Part shown: positions 1 to 9,678 of the stretch, piece after piece
Position numbering within the stretch: the first letter of the stretch is position 1
Layout of the letters: each line of letters opens with the position of its first letter
Notes under the pieces: generated by a model
What the model was told of the DNA's origin: nothing
Seen by the model: only the letters and a program-made list of their open reading frames with translations
Databases searched by the model: none
Source of the DNA: Prochlorococcus sp. AG-355-P07
GTDB taxonomy: Bacteria > Cyanobacteriota > Cyanobacteriia > PCC-6307 > Cyanobiaceae
NCBI GenBank assembly: GCA_003280575.1
Contig: QCEN01000003.1
Span: 62,001 to 126,000 of the forward strand
DNA: 64,000 nt
Direction of reading: 5' to 3'
Translations under genes and position numbers: made by a program

Positions 1-1
1 A

Positions 2-829
2 AGAATACATCAATATAAAAGGCAACATTTAAACGCTCTTCAAATTATTGCTCAATATTTAAGAATCAAAAATGGTACAAACAAATATAAAGTACCAAGA
101 ACAATAATATTTGGCGGTAAAGCTGCACCAGGCTATTTTATGGCAAAGCTGATGATTCGATTTATAAATGGTATTGCTGATGTAGTTAATTCTGATCCAG
201 ATATGGATGGTTTATTAAGAGTTGTTTTTCTACCAGACTACAATGTTAAACTTGGTGAAATAGTTTATCCTGCAACGGATCTTTCAGAACAAATTTCAAC
301 TGCTGGAAAAGAAGCATCTGGAACTGGAAATATGAAATTTGCAATGAATGGAGCGTTAACTATAGGAACCTTAGATGGAGCTAATGTTGAATTAAGAGAT
401 CTTGTGAAAAAAGAGAATTTCTTCCTTTTTGGTAAAACTGAAAGTGAAATTATGGATTTAAAAAATAATAATTATTCCCCCAAAACTTTTATTGATCAAT
501 GTCCAGAACTTAAAGAGGTTATACGCCTAATTGAAATAGGCCACTTTAGCAACGGGGATAAAGAATTATTTAAACCTTTATTAAATAGCTTGACCGGGCA
601 TGATCCATTCTTTGTTATGGCTGACTTTGAAGACTACTTAAACAAACAAGATGTAGTAAGTGAATACTGGAATAATAAAAAAACGTGGAATAAAATGGCA
701 TTATTAAATACTGCTAGATCAGGATATTTTTCTTCAGATAGATCTATTAGAGAATACTGTAAATCTATTTGGAAAGTCTCTCCAATGCCAGTTGAAATTA
801 CTTGTGATGTCGAAGAATTAACTAATTAA
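2..829 (+). CDS. glgP: Glycogen phosphorylase, C-terminal part (5' end outside window)
   Basis: Releases glucose-1-phosphate from glycogen by phosphorolysis, a PLP enzyme of night-time carbon use in cyanobacteria. The frame is open from base 2 to the TAA at 829, about 275 residues, roughly the last third of a usual 800-850 residue enzyme. Visible family motifs are RIHQYKRQ next to the edge, FGGKAAPGY, and EASGTGNMKF, which carries the lysine that binds PLP. ATG codons such as the one at 140 are internal methionines, because the conserved reading continues upstream. The last 8 bases overlap the 3' end of the convergent gene on the other strand. Family assignment is firm; the truncation is only the window edge. 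Confidence 0.96.
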   Translation, partial: RIHQYKRQHLNALQIIAQYLRIKNGTNKYKVPRTIIFGGKAAPGYFMAKLMIRFINGIADVVNSDPDMDGLLRVVFLPDYNVKLGEIVYPATDLSEQISTAGKEASGTGNMKFAMNGALTIGTLDGANVELRDLVKKENFFLFGKTESEIMDLKNNNYSPKTFIDQCPELKEVIRLIEIGHFSNGDKELFKPLLNSLTGHDPFFVMADFEDYLNKQDVVSEYWNNKKTWNKMALLNTARSGYFSSDRSIREYCKSIWKVSPMPVEITCDVEELTN

Positions 830-1277
830 TATTTTTTTTATCTGGTGAATCTGGGGTTTGATGAAATAATCGATTCAAAATTAATCTATCCATATTTAAT
901 GGGTCTGGTGCTAACTCATTTGCAGTTTCTCTAAATTTTGATTCAATATTATCTGAAATTTTTGTATCAAATATTCTTTCCATTAATGCTTCAATTGAAT
1001 ATAAATAGGCATTGACACTTTCAAGTTCATCTAAAGCTTCAGTAATTTCTGTATCAGAAATATGTTTCTTGTCTGGACTTATTTCTTCATTTGATTCCCT
1101 ATCAGATAATTCTCTCTGCAACTCATCAGTTACTTTAGTACAAAGAGTTCTGAAAGATTGAATAGATGCCCAATTTAATTCTTGTTGCCGCTTAAAAGTA
1201 GGAAATTCTCTAATCAGACGATCATGCTCTTTGTAAAATCTCTGACAATCAGAGCATTGACATGGTTCTTCAGCCAA
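822..1277 (-). CDS. Hypothetical protein with N-terminal CxCxxC cysteine cluster
   Basis: I do not recognise this 151-residue protein. It starts MAEEPCQCSDCQRF, so three cysteines (C6, C8, C11) sit in a CxCxxC arrangement that could bind a metal; a fourth cysteine is near residue 46. The rest is hydrophilic and probably helical, with an acidic middle and no membrane segment. It lies 32 bases downstream of another small unknown gene on the same strand, so the two may be co-transcribed, and its stop overlaps glgP by 8 bases. Codon use and AT content match the neighbours. It is probably a conserved picocyanobacterial gene, but that comes from its appearance and not from a search. Confidence 0.75.
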   Translation of the reverse strand: MAEEPCQCSDCQRFYKEHDRLIREFPTFKRQQELNWASIQSFRTLCTKVTDELQRELSDRESNEEISPDKKHISDTEITEALDELESVNAYLYSIEALMERIFDTKISDNIESKFRETANELAPDPLNMDRLILNRLFHQTPDSPDKKNIN

Positions 1278-1309
1278 AAGAAAAAAATAATTCTTTTTAT
1301 ATCATCTCA

Positions 1310-1642
1310 CTATTTGGGCAAAATTGTAGGGCCATCCAATAATTCGTCATTTTCATCGAGTGAATCGGGACTATCTGGCAAAGGTATCTCAATACTAGTA
1401 ACCAAATTAATAACATCTCTTAGTCTCATAGAATCAGCAAACCATCCCATAGCTTGCTCGGCATCGCCTCTTTTCTCAGCATCATTTGCTTGATCTTCGT
1501 GGGCTTCCGCCAATAGAGCAAGCCAGCAAAGACATCTTGCTTGAACTATTGAAAGATCTAAATCATTAGGTTGGGATTTAGAAATACGTTCATGCTCTTG
1601 TTGGATTAAGAGTTTTAAACGCATATCATGTAACTTAGCCAT
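1310..1642 (-). CDS. Hypothetical small soluble protein, 110 aa
   Basis: Unrecognised protein. Residues 1-75 look like a helical bundle rich in Ala, Leu, Glu and Gln (a stretch with LCWLALLAEAHEDQA and an AEKRGDAEQAMGWF segment faintly like a TPR helix pair). The tail is acidic (DSPDSLDENDELLDG). There is no signal peptide or membrane span. It is the upstream member of a two-gene minus-strand unit with the CxCxxC protein and starts about 80 bases from tRNA-Arg, which is on the same strand. The start codon is ATG (MAKLHDMRLK). No function can be assigned. Confidence 0.72.
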   Translation of the reverse strand: MAKLHDMRLKLLIQQEHERISKSQPNDLDLSIVQARCLCWLALLAEAHEDQANDAEKRGDAEQAMGWFADSMRLRDVINLVTSIEIPLPDSPDSLDENDELLDGPTILPK

Positions 1643-1720
1643 AAAAGATTTATTACTAATTATACGCTAGCTAGAGAGTAGCAAATTTGCACACATACTA
1701 CATATAGTTTTTTATTTTTA

Positions 1721-1794
<74 letters not shown>

Positions 1795-1822
1795 AATGGA
1801 TGTTTTTTAGAGTAATTAGTAC

Positions 1823-1828
1823 TATGCT
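1823..1828 (+). promoter_or_regulatory. Candidate -10 box for rnpB
   Basis: TATGCT lies about 5 bases before the first base of the RNase P RNA helix P1, a plausible -10 position for a stable RNA that must start close to its mature 5' end. No good -35 element is seen 17 bases upstream, and the tRNA-Arg gene occupies the bases just beyond. This is inference from spacing only. Confidence 0.35.
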
Positions 1829-1829
1829 A

Positions 1830-2214
1830 AATGAAAGCAGGAGAGGCAATCGCAAAAAAGTTTTATTTTGTTTCCAAAATAAAACTTTTTTGAGGAAAGT
1901 CCGGGCTCCCACGTGGTCAGGCTTGCTGGGTAATTCCCAGTGCGGGTAACCGTGAGGATAGTGCCACAGAAACATACCGCCTAATACTTATGAGTACGGC
2001 AAGGGTGCAAGGGTGCGGTAAGAGCGCACCAGCAACATTGAGAAGTGTTGGCTAGGTAAACCCCGGCTGGGAGCAAGGCTTAGTAGATTAACGGCCATTA
2101 TTAAATCTACTTAGAAGCGCCGCTTGAGACTGTGAAGTAATTCCAGCCCTAGATAGATGGTTGCCCATCTTATTTAAGATGAACAGAACCCGGCTTACGA
2201 CCTGCTTTCTCATT
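1830..2214 (+). ncRNA. rnpB: RNase P RNA, catalytic subunit (bacterial type A)
   Basis: The ribozyme removes 5' leaders from pre-tRNAs. Diagnostic conserved blocks are present in order: GAGGAAAGTCCGGGCTCC after helix P3, the ACAGAAACATACCGCC region, GGTAAACCCC, and near the 3' end ACAGAACCCGGCTTACG. The ends pair as helix P1 (ATGAAAGCAGG with CCTGCTTTCTCAT), which sets approximate limits. Helix P3 is unusual: 1854-1891 is a perfect 17-bp stem with a TTTC loop and almost only A-T pairs. The rnc start codon follows about 20 bases after the 3' end, so co-transcription is possible. Mature ends are estimates good to a few bases. Confidence 0.95.
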
Positions 2215-2234
2215 GATGTGACCATTCTAAAAAA

Positions 2235-2984
2235 ATGAAAAATATAATTAATGTAACAAGGATTAATCAAATAATTGCTTTCTTAAATTCTTTAAAAATT
2301 AAATCAAAGAGATTTTCTGACATTATTAAAAAACAAAATGCTCAAGTTATTAAAGATTTTGATCAAGCATTAACCCATTCCTCAGATGACAAAATCATAA
2401 ATTACGAAAAATTAGAATTTTTTGGAGATGCAGTACTTAGATTAGCGGCATCTAATTTTATTGAAAAAAAGTATCCTCAAATGAACGTAGGAGAAAGATC
2501 AGAACTAAGAGCACAAATTGTGAGTGATGAATGGTTAACAAAATTAGGAAAAAAAATTGATATAGAGAAAGTAATAATCAAAGGTCCCAAAGCTCTTGGT
2601 GATGAAAATTCAAAAAACACCATTATTGGTGAGGCCACGGAAGCTTTAATTGGAGCAATTTATAAATGCTTTAATTCAATTCAAGAAGTTAATTTGTGGT
2701 TAGATGATATTTGGGAAGAAGAAGCAGAAATATTACTAAAAGCTCCATATAAATTTAAAGCTAAGTCAATATTACAAGAGTGGTGTCAAAGTAAAGGTTT
2801 TGATTTACCAGTTTATAAAATAATTGAAGTCTCCAAGAAAAATGGGGATCCAAAAAGATTTTCCTGCAATATATTGATCAATGGATTAGAAGAATCATCT
2901 GCATTTGGTAAATCGCATAAACAAGCTGAGAAAAATGCAGCTAAGGTTTTAATTGAAAAGTATATAAATACAGGTAAGTTTTAG
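2235..2984 (+). CDS. rnc: Ribonuclease III
   Basis: Double-strand-specific endonuclease that processes rRNA precursors and structured mRNAs. The 249 residues show the catalytic RNase III domain (about 35-160), with signature LEFFGDAVL, followed by RSELRAQIV and the second acidic cluster in GEATEALIGAIY. A double-stranded RNA-binding domain follows (about 170-246), ending with KQAEKNAAKVLIEKY. Length is normal to slightly long. The start is the first ATG after rnpB; an internal start is possible because the first 25 residues are not strongly family-like. The stop is 3 bases from the convergent ndhS. Its position directly after rnpB puts two RNA-processing nucleases together. Confidence 0.95.
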   Translation: MKNIINVTRINQIIAFLNSLKIKSKRFSDIIKKQNAQVIKDFDQALTHSSDDKIINYEKLEFFGDAVLRLAASNFIEKKYPQMNVGERSELRAQIVSDEWLTKLGKKIDIEKVIIKGPKALGDENSKNTIIGEATEALIGAIYKCFNSIQEVNLWLDDIWEEEAEILLKAPYKFKAKSILQEWCQSKGFDLPVYKIIEVSKKNGDPKRFSCNILINGLEESSAFGKSHKQAEKNAAKVLIEKYINTGKF

Positions 2985-2987
2985 ATT

Positions 2988-3173
2988 TTATACTATTTCT
3001 AAATTAGTTAGTTGGAAAGTTATGAGTTTATCCCAATTACCACCCTCAAAAAGGACAGCTGCTTTTTTTTTTGTAACTCTCTGTACAAATCCTTTGTATC
3101 CTCTATATATAGAATCAGTATCTTTTACAACAACAAAAGAACCCGGAAGTATGGGTTTAGTAGATAATTCCAT
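2988..3173 (-). CDS. ndhS: NAD(P)H-quinone oxidoreductase subunit S
   Basis: Small SH3-like subunit of the photosynthetic NDH-1 complex that helps form the ferredoxin docking site, so it supports cyclic electron flow and respiration in the thylakoid membrane. The 61-residue sequence carries the cyanobacterial NdhS pattern: ILPGS near the start, YRGYKGFVQRV in the middle, then AAVLFEGGNWDKLITF. No membrane span is seen, as expected for a peripheral subunit. It is transcribed divergently from rimM with only 24 bases between start codons, and meets rnc tail to tail. I recognise it by similarity to the cyanobacterial Ssl0352-type protein. Confidence 0.88.
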   Translation of the reverse strand: MELSTKPILPGSFVVVKDTDSIYRGYKGFVQRVTKKKAAVLFEGGNWDKLITFQLTNLEIV

Positions 3174-3197
3174 TAAAAAATCTCTTTACTACAATAT

Positions 3198-3737
3198 ATG
3201 ATAAAAAACGATGAATGGCTGACTGTTGGATTGATAACATCATGTCATGGAATTCATGGACAAGTAAAAGTAAAATCTTTGAGTGATTTTGAAGAAAGAT
3301 TTCTAAAACCGGGATTCCGATGGTTGCAACAAGAAAAAGAACCTCCATCAAAAATAGAACTTATCTCTGGTTTCAAAAATCCTGGTAAAGATACATTCAT
3401 ACTTAGATTCAAAGGAATAAAAAATAGAAATCATGCAGAGAACCTAAAAAATTACAAAATATTAGTCAAAACCAACAAACTTCCTAAATTAAAAAAAGAA
3501 GAATTCCACTTGTTAGAACTTATAAATTTGGAAGTCAAAATTATGGAAAATGAAGAATTAAAAATAATTGGAAAGGTTATTGATTTAGAAAATGAAAAAA
3601 ATAATTTACTTGTTATTGAATTATCAAAAGATCAAAAAAAGATTTTAGTGCCATTTGTTAACGAAATAGTACCATTGATCGATTTAAAAAATAATTTTAT
3701 TATGATTAAACCCCCAAAGGGACTTTTAGAACTATAG
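3198..3737 (+). CDS. rimM: Ribosome maturation factor RimM
   Basis: Assembly factor for the 30S head; it binds ribosomal protein S19 and helps 16S rRNA maturation. The N-terminal RimM barrel includes [22 protein letters not shown] (matching the family VGxIxxxHGIxGxVKV pattern) at about residues 9-30. The C-terminal PRC-barrel-like part ends with [21 protein letters not shown]. The length of 179 residues is typical. The start ATG sits 24 bases from the divergent ndhS start. The gene ends 30 bases before the convergent glmS. Confidence 0.94.
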   Translation: MIKNDEWLTVGLITSCHGIHGQVKVKSLSDFEERFLKPGFRWLQQEKEPPSKIELISGFKNPGKDTFILRFKGIKNRNHAENLKNYKILVKTNKLPKLKKEEFHLLELINLEVKIMENEELKIIGKVIDLENEKNNLLVIELSKDQKKILVPFVNEIVPLIDLKNNFIMIKPPKGLLEL

Positions 3738-3767
3738 TCTTTCTCTAAAAAATTGTATAAGGATTGA

Positions 3768-5663
3768 TTATTCGACAGTTACACTTTTAGCTAAATTTCT
3801 TGGCTGATCAACATCAAGTCCTCTATGTGCCGCGATATGATAACTCAATAATTGCAGAGGTACGATGTTAAGTAAAGGAGAAATCAATTCGGTAGAAGAA
3901 GGAATTTTCATTAAATAGTCAAAGATTTCAGTTCCATTACATTCAGGAGCGATCCCAATCATATATGAATCTCTAGCTTTTGCTTCTTGAGCATTACTGA
4001 TAACTTTATCAAAAACTTGACCAGGAGATGCGATAGAAATTACAGGTACTTTTTTATCTAACAAAGCAATTGGTCCATGTTTCATTTCACCAGCCGGATA
4101 TCCAGCAGCATGAATGTAACTAATTTCTTTCAGTTTTAAAGCTCCTTCAAGAGCAATAGGATAATTTATACCTCTTCCCAAAAAAATTACGTCTTTAATA
4201 TTAAAAAAATCATGTGCTAACTTTTCAGAGGATTCATTATGTTGCTCTAAGAGATCTTCTATTAATGGAGGCAACTTTATAAGTTCTGAAATTAATTTAT
4301 CTATATCATCTGTTCTTTGAGTGCCTTTAATCTGCGCAAATTTTATAGCTAATCCATAAAAAGAAAGCAATTGTCCAAAAAAAGTTTTTGTGGCTGCTAC
4401 TCCAACTTCTATGCCTGCACAGATATCGATTATATTTAAAACCTGTCTTCCTATAGAGCTTTCTTTTCTATTTGTTATCGCAATGAGATTAGGTGTAAAT
4501 TTTTTCTCTTCTTTTGAAGACCGTCGTTTAATTTCCATATCGATAGCTGCAATTGTATCGGCTGTTTCTCCAGATTGAGTTACTCCAATAGTTAATGTAT
4601 TTGGTAATAATGGGGGTGGTGAATATCGAAATTCACTTGCATAAAAGACATTAGTAGGGATTCCTGAGAATTGTTCTAACAAAAATCTTCCAACCATTGC
4701 AGCATGTTTACTTGTGCCACAAGCAATGATTTCAATTCTCTCTATCGATTCAAAAAAATTTGTATCAAAGGGATAGTTTATTTGATATTGGCCATTTTCT
4801 AAATTTTTAGTTAAATAATTTTTTAACCAATTTCTAGCAGTCTCAGGCTGATCATAAATCTCTTTTAACATGTAATGTTTGAAATTCATCTTATCCATTA
4901 TTTGCTCTGAAACTTTTAAAGAAACTGGACTTCGATATTGTCTCTCATTATTTGAGTCATAAATTTCTATTCCAAGAGGAGTTAATAAAGCTATTTCCTC
5001 ATCTTCCATAGGCAGAATAATATTTGTAAAGTTTGCAATAGCTGGAGTATCACTTGCACATATAAATTCTCCTTCACCCAAACCAATAATCAATGGTGCT
5101 TGTCTTCTTGCAACTACAAGGGCCGTTGGAGCATCAGCCCATAAAACTGCTAAGGCATAAGATCCTTCCAAATCAGATATTACATTTCTAACAGCCACTA
5201 ATAATGTTGAACTATTTTTATCAAGATTCAGTTTACTTAATGTATTTAATTCTCTTTGAATTAGATGAGGAATTACCTCGGTATCTGTATCAGAATTGAA
5301 TATGACACCCTCTTTCTGTAATTTATTTTTTAAATCTTGAAAATTTTCAATAATACCATTTTGAACAACTGCAATAGTTCCTGAACTATTTGTATGTGGA
5401 TGAGCATTTTTTATTTCAGGTTTTCCATGAGTTGCCCATCGAGTATGTCCAATACCTACAGTGCCAGGCATATTCTTATCATTAAGATTATTTATTAAAT
5501 TTTTAAGTTTTCCCTCTGCTTTGTTACAAGTAATATTTTTTGTATCAGAATTTATAATAGCAATACCGGCAGAGTCATAGCCCCTATATTCAAGTTTTTC
5601 TAGACCATTCATTAATAATGGTAAAGCTTTTTTATAACCTGTAACAGCTACTATTCCACACAT
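3768..5663 (-). CDS. glmS: Glutamine-fructose-6-phosphate aminotransferase (isomerizing)
   Basis: Makes glucosamine-6-phosphate from fructose-6-phosphate and glutamine, the first step toward UDP-GlcNAc for peptidoglycan and LPS. I start at the ATG at 5663 and not at the in-frame ATG six codons upstream, because the N-terminal amidotransferase needs its nucleophile cysteine right after Met, as in MCGIVAVTGY. The glutaminase domain shows YRGYDSAG and GHTRWATHG; two SIS sugar-isomerase domains follow, with CGTSKHA and SQSGETADT; the C-terminus ends DVDQPRNLAKSVTVE, the family tail holding the catalytic lysine. The resulting 631 residues are normal for the family. It lies downstream of psaC on the same strand. 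Confidence 0.97.
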   Translation of the reverse strand: MCGIVAVTGYKKALPLLMNGLEKLEYRGYDSAGIAIINSDTKNITCNKAEGKLKNLINNLNDKNMPGTVGIGHTRWATHGKPEIKNAHPHTNSSGTIAVVQNGIIENFQDLKNKLQKEGVIFNSDTDTEVIPHLIQRELNTLSKLNLDKNSSTLLVAVRNVISDLEGSYALAVLWADAPTALVVARRQAPLIIGLGEGEFICASDTPAIANFTNIILPMEDEEIALLTPLGIEIYDSNNERQYRSPVSLKVSEQIMDKMNFKHYMLKEIYDQPETARNWLKNYLTKNLENGQYQINYPFDTNFFESIERIEIIACGTSKHAAMVGRFLLEQFSGIPTNVFYASEFRYSPPPLLPNTLTIGVTQSGETADTIAAIDMEIKRRSSKEEKKFTPNLIAITNRKESSIGRQVLNIIDICAGIEVGVAATKTFFGQLLSFYGLAIKFAQIKGTQRTDDIDKLISELIKLPPLIEDLLEQHNESSEKLAHDFFNIKDVIFLGRGINYPIALEGALKLKEISYIHAAGYPAGEMKHGPIALLDKKVPVISIASPGQVFDKVISNAQEAKARDSYMIGIAPECNGTEIFDYLMKIPSSTELISPLLNIVPLQLLSYHIAAHRGLDVDQPRNLAKSVTVE

Positions 5664-5671
5664 ATGATAAT

Positions 5672-5696
5672 TTTTTTTCAATTATATTGAAAAAAA
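5672..5696. repeat. Perfect AT-rich inverted repeat between psaC and glmS
   Basis: Ten-base arms (TTTTTTTCAA and TTGAAAAAAA) flank a 5-base loop, TTATA. The palindrome ends about 9 bases before the glmS start codon, so it would fall in the glmS ribosome-binding region or at the end of a psaC transcript. It has only one G-C pair and no following U-run on the minus strand, so it is not a standard terminator. Its role, if any, is unknown. Confidence 0.45.
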
Positions 5697-5743
5697 TTAC
5701 GTATTTATTAAAAAATGGACTCTCTTAAAACTGCACTATAAAA

Positions 5744-6016
<273 letters not shown>

Positions 6017-6018
6017 TT

Positions 6019-6024
6019 ATAATA
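6019..6024 (-). promoter_or_regulatory. Candidate -10 box for psaC
   Basis: Read on the minus strand this is TATTAT, followed by AAAAC and then the psaC start codon about 30 bases further. That would give a short leader of roughly 20-25 bases. No clear -35 is present, which is common at photosystem I genes where an activator replaces it; a TTGTAA stretch lies just upstream. Inference from sequence only. Confidence 0.35.
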
Positions 6025-6123
6025 CTATTGTCTTACAAAGAAATTAAAAAAATTAAGATATGCTTCACTCTTGTTAACTCTAGGGCATAAAATCATATAG
6101 ATAATTAGTAATTTCCATAAACT

Positions 6124-6363
6124 ATGTCACAAGAAATCCTCGAAAAAGTCTGTTCTATTGTTTCAGAACAATTAAGCGTTGAAGCAGGAGAAGTAAAATC
6201 AGATTCAAATTTTCAAAATGATTTAGGTGCAGATTCCCTAGATACAGTTGAACTCGTGATGGCTCTAGAAGAGGCATTTGATATTGAAATTCCGGATGAA
6301 GCAGCCGAAGGAATCGCGACTGTTGGCGATGCAGTAAAATTCATCGAAGAAAAAAAAGGTTAA
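6124..6363 (+). CDS. acpP: Acyl carrier protein
   Basis: Carries growing acyl chains on a 4'-phosphopantetheine arm in type II fatty acid synthesis. The 79-residue acidic protein has the canonical attachment motif [16 protein letters not shown] with Ser38. It is followed after 6 bases by fabF, the condensing enzyme that uses it; the pair is a conserved operon. The start ATG gives the standard [10 protein letters not shown]-terminus. The psaC promoter region lies upstream on the opposite strand. Confidence 0.98.
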   Translation: MSQEILEKVCSIVSEQLSVEAGEVKSDSNFQNDLGADSLDTVELVMALEEAFDIEIPDEAAEGIATVGDAVKFIEEKKG

Positions 6364-6369
6364 TAAAGA

Positions 6370-7614
6370 ATGCCAAATTTCCATCGAGTAGTTATTACTG
6401 GTATTGGAGCAGTAACTCCAATAGGTAATAACATTGATGAATATTTAGTCGGTCTTCAAACAGGAACTAATGGAGTATCCAATATTACTCTTTTTGATCC
6501 TGAACAACATCCTTGCAAATTTGCTGCAGAAGTTAAAAATCTTCAATCTGAAAATTTTATTGATGCTAAAGAATCTAAAAGATGGGATCGTTTTTCCCAG
6601 TTTGGAGTTATTGCTGCAAAGCAAGCCTTTAATGATTCTGGACTTGAAATTACTGAAGCTAATGCATCAAGAATTGGAGTGATTATTGGCTCTGGTGTTG
6701 GAGGCTTACTAACTATGGAAAGTCAAGCTCAAATATTGAGTCATAAAGGGCCTAAAAGAGTAAGTCCATTTACAGTCCCAATGATGATTCCAAACATGGC
6801 AACTGGACTAGCTGCCATTGCATTGAGTGCAAAAGGACCAAGTTCCTCCGTTTCAACCGCTTGCGCTGCCGGTTCTAATGCAATTGGTGATTCTTTTAGA
6901 TTACTCCAACTTGGAAAGGCAGATGCAATGATCTGTGGAGGTGCAGAAGCAAGTATTACGCCTCTTGGAGTAGCTGGTTTTGCCAGTGCCAAAGCTCTTT
7001 CTTTCAGAAATGATAGCCCTCAAACTGCTAGCAGACCTTTTGATGCAGAAAGAGATGGATTTGTTATTGGAGAAGGTTCTGGAATTCTTGTTTTAGAAAC
7101 CTTAGAAAATGCACAAAAAAGGAATGCGCGAATTTATGCAGAAATAATTGGATATGGAACAACATGTGATGCTCATCATATTACTGCTCCTTCCCCAGGC
7201 GGAGTTGGAGGCGCCCAAGCTATCAAATTAGCAATTGAAGATGCTTGTCTTGGCCTTGAAAAAGTTGATTACATAAATGCGCATGGGACAAGTACATCAG
7301 CTAATGATAAAAATGAAACTTCCGCAATTAAATCTATTTTTAGAGACAGATCTTACCTCATTCCTGTAAGCTCTACTAAGTCGATGACTGGTCATCTCCT
7401 AGGAGGCTCAGGAGGTATAGAAGCGGTAGCTTGTATACTTTCTTTGACACATAATTTTATCCCTCCTACAATTAACTACGTCAATCCAGATCCTGAATGT
7501 GATCTTGATTATGTACCAAATAATGCAAGAGAAGCTCAAATAGGAGTTGCTCTTTCTAATTCTTTTGGATTTGGTGGTCACAATGTTTGCCTTGCTTTCA
7601 GCAAAATGAATTAA
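6370..7614 (+). CDS. fabF: 3-oxoacyl-[acyl-carrier-protein] synthase II
   Basis: Elongating beta-ketoacyl-ACP synthase of the type II fatty acid pathway. The 414 residues contain the catalytic triad of the KAS II class: Cys165 in STACAAGSN, His305 in NAHGTST and His342 in SMTGHLLGG, with the conserved Lys337 nearby. The glycine-rich C-terminal [10 protein letters not shown] motif is also present. The start lies 6 bases after the acpP stop, so translation is probably coupled. tktA follows 43 bases downstream on the same strand and may share the transcript. Confidence 0.97.
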   Translation: MPNFHRVVITGIGAVTPIGNNIDEYLVGLQTGTNGVSNITLFDPEQHPCKFAAEVKNLQSENFIDAKESKRWDRFSQFGVIAAKQAFNDSGLEITEANASRIGVIIGSGVGGLLTMESQAQILSHKGPKRVSPFTVPMMIPNMATGLAAIALSAKGPSSSVSTACAAGSNAIGDSFRLLQLGKADAMICGGAEASITPLGVAGFASAKALSFRNDSPQTASRPFDAERDGFVIGEGSGILVLETLENAQKRNARIYAEIIGYGTTCDAHHITAPSPGGVGGAQAIKLAIEDACLGLEKVDYINAHGTSTSANDKNETSAIKSIFRDRSYLIPVSSTKSMTGHLLGGSGGIEAVACILSLTHNFIPPTINYVNPDPECDLDYVPNNAREAQIGVALSNSFGFGGHNVCLAFSKMN

Positions 7615-7657
7615 AGACAACCAATTCTATATTTCCAACTTAACTTACTTTAAAACA

Positions 7658-9664
7658 ATGGTCGCTGCATCTGTTTCATTAGAATCACTTTGTGTAAATA
7701 GTATAAGAATGCTTGCTGTAGATGCTGTAAATAAATCCAATAGTGGCCATCCTGGATTGCCAATGGGGTGTGCTCCTATGGGTTATGCATTATGGCAAAA
7801 CATATTAAATCACAATCCCAATAACCCAAAATGGTTCAATAGAGACCGTTTTGTATTATCAGCTGGTCATGGCTGTATGCTGTTATATTCTTTGCTTCAT
7901 TTGACAGGATACAAATCAGTTTCTATAGAGGATATTAAGGAATTCAGACAATGGGGATCAAAAACTCCTGGACATCCAGAAACATTCGAAACTGAAGGAG
8001 TTGAAGTTACAGCTGGTCCTCTTGGGGCCGGAATTTCAAATGCAGTTGGTTTAGCGATAGCTGAAACTCACTTAGCAGCAAAATTTAATAAGCCTGATTG
8101 TAACATCGTTGATCACTATACCTACGTAATAATGGGCGACGGCTGTAATCAAGAGGGTATCGCATCAGAAGCCTGCTCATTAGCAGGTCATCTTAAGCTT
8201 GGAAAATTAATTGCACTTTATGACGATAACCAAATTACAATTGATGGACGAACCGACGTTTCTTTCACTGAAGATGTTTTAAAAAGATACGAAGCTTATG
8301 GATGGCATGTACAACATGTCGAAGATGGGAATCATGATATCAATGGAATAACTGAAGCTATCGAAAAAGCAAAATTAATTAAAGACAAACCTTCAATTAT
8401 AAAAATTTCTACAACCATAGGCTACGGTTCGCCCAATAAATCAGATACTGCTGGAATTCATGGAGCAGCTGTTGGGGAAGAAGAAGCTGCTTTAACTAGA
8501 GAGTTTCTAAATTGGGAATATCCTCCATTTAAAATACCTGATGAAGTATATGCGCATTTTAGAAAATCTATAAACAAAGGCGAAAACCTAGAGAAAGAAT
8601 GGGATTATAAATTTGAAGAATATCAAAAAAAATATCCCTCCGAAGGAGCCGAGTTAAATAGAATGTTAAAAGGCCAATTACCTGACAATTGGGAGTCAGA
8701 TCTCCCCTCTTATACACCTGATGATAATGGTTTAGCCACCAGAAAGCATTCACAAATATGTTTAGGTGCTCTAGGGCCTAACTTGCCTGAATTAATTGGT
8801 GGATCCGCAGATTTAACTCACTCAAACTACACAGATATCAAAGGGGAAACTGGCTCATTCCAGCCTCATAGTCCTGAAAAAAGATATTTACATTTTGGTG
8901 TACGAGAGCATGCAATGGCTGCTGTACTTAATGGTATTGCCTATCACAATAGTGGTCTTATTCCTTATGGTGGAACCTTCCTTGTGTTTGCTGATTATAT
9001 GAGAGGTTCAATGAGGCTTTCAGCACTCAGCGAATTAGGAGTGATCTATGTATTAACCCATGATTCAATTGGTGTGGGAGAAGACGGACCAACACATCAA
9101 CCTATTGAAACTATCCCTTCTCTTCGTGCCATGCCTAACATGCTAGTTTTCAGACCAGGAGATGGAAATGAGACAAGTGGAGCTTATAAGCTTGCTATCC
9201 AAAATCGAAAAAGACCATCTGCTCTTTGTTTAAGTAGACAAGGTATGCCAAATCAAGAAAATACTTCGATCGACAAAGTTGCTCTAGGAGGATATGTAGT
9301 TTCCGATTGCCAAGGAACACCAGATCTAATATTTATTGGTACCGGAAGCGAACTTAATCTTTGCATTGAAGCAAGTAAGGAGATTTCAAACTTAGGTAAA
9401 AAAATTAGAGTTGTTTCTATGCCTTGTGTAGAACTTTTTGAAGAGCAAGAAGAATCTTACAAAGAAAGTGTTTTACCAAGTAGTGTTAAAAAGAGAGTTG
9501 TAGTAGAAGCAGCCCATTCATTCGGTTGGCATAAATATACAGGTTTTGATGGTATTTGTATTACTATGGACAGATTTGGTGCATCAGCACCAGGTGGAGA
9601 ATGCATGAAAAATTTTGGATTTACTGTCGAAAACGTGGTTAATAAGACAAGAGAAATCCTATAA
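7658..9664 (+). CDS. tktA: Transketolase
   Basis: Thiamine-diphosphate enzyme that moves two-carbon units in the Calvin cycle and the pentose phosphate pathway. The 668-residue length is standard. Motifs include [10 protein letters not shown] near the N-terminus, the ThDP/metal motif GDGCNQEG, the pyrimidine-domain region GVREHAMA, and [15 protein letters not shown]. It follows acpP-fabF on the same strand after 43 bases. It meets thiC, a thiamine synthesis gene, tail to tail with 14 bases between, so a ThDP consumer and a ThDP producer are neighbours. Confidence 0.97.
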   Translation: MVAASVSLESLCVNSIRMLAVDAVNKSNSGHPGLPMGCAPMGYALWQNILNHNPNNPKWFNRDRFVLSAGHGCMLLYSLLHLTGYKSVSIEDIKEFRQWGSKTPGHPETFETEGVEVTAGPLGAGISNAVGLAIAETHLAAKFNKPDCNIVDHYTYVIMGDGCNQEGIASEACSLAGHLKLGKLIALYDDNQITIDGRTDVSFTEDVLKRYEAYGWHVQHVEDGNHDINGITEAIEKAKLIKDKPSIIKISTTIGYGSPNKSDTAGIHGAAVGEEEAALTREFLNWEYPPFKIPDEVYAHFRKSINKGENLEKEWDYKFEEYQKKYPSEGAELNRMLKGQLPDNWESDLPSYTPDDNGLATRKHSQICLGALGPNLPELIGGSADLTHSNYTDIKGETGSFQPHSPEKRYLHFGVREHAMAAVLNGIAYHNSGLIPYGGTFLVFADYMRGSMRLSALSELGVIYVLTHDSIGVGEDGPTHQPIETIPSLRAMPNMLVFRPGDGNETSGAYKLAIQNRKRPSALCLSRQGMPNQENTSIDKVALGGYVVSDCQGTPDLIFIGTGSELNLCIEASKEISNLGKKIRVVSMPCVELFEEQEESYKESVLPSSVKKRVVVEAAHSFGWHKYTGFDGICITMDRFGASAPGGECMKNFGFTVENVVNKTREIL

Positions 9665-9678
9665 CTTTTACTTAATAA

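Noticed and set aside
5664-5681. Upstream ATG as start of glmS
   Set aside because: It would add six residues before the Met-Cys that must be at the N-terminus for the amidotransferase to work.
5672-5696. The AT-rich palindrome as a psaC terminator
   Set aside because: Only one G-C pair and no U-run after it on the psaC strand; kept as a repeat only.
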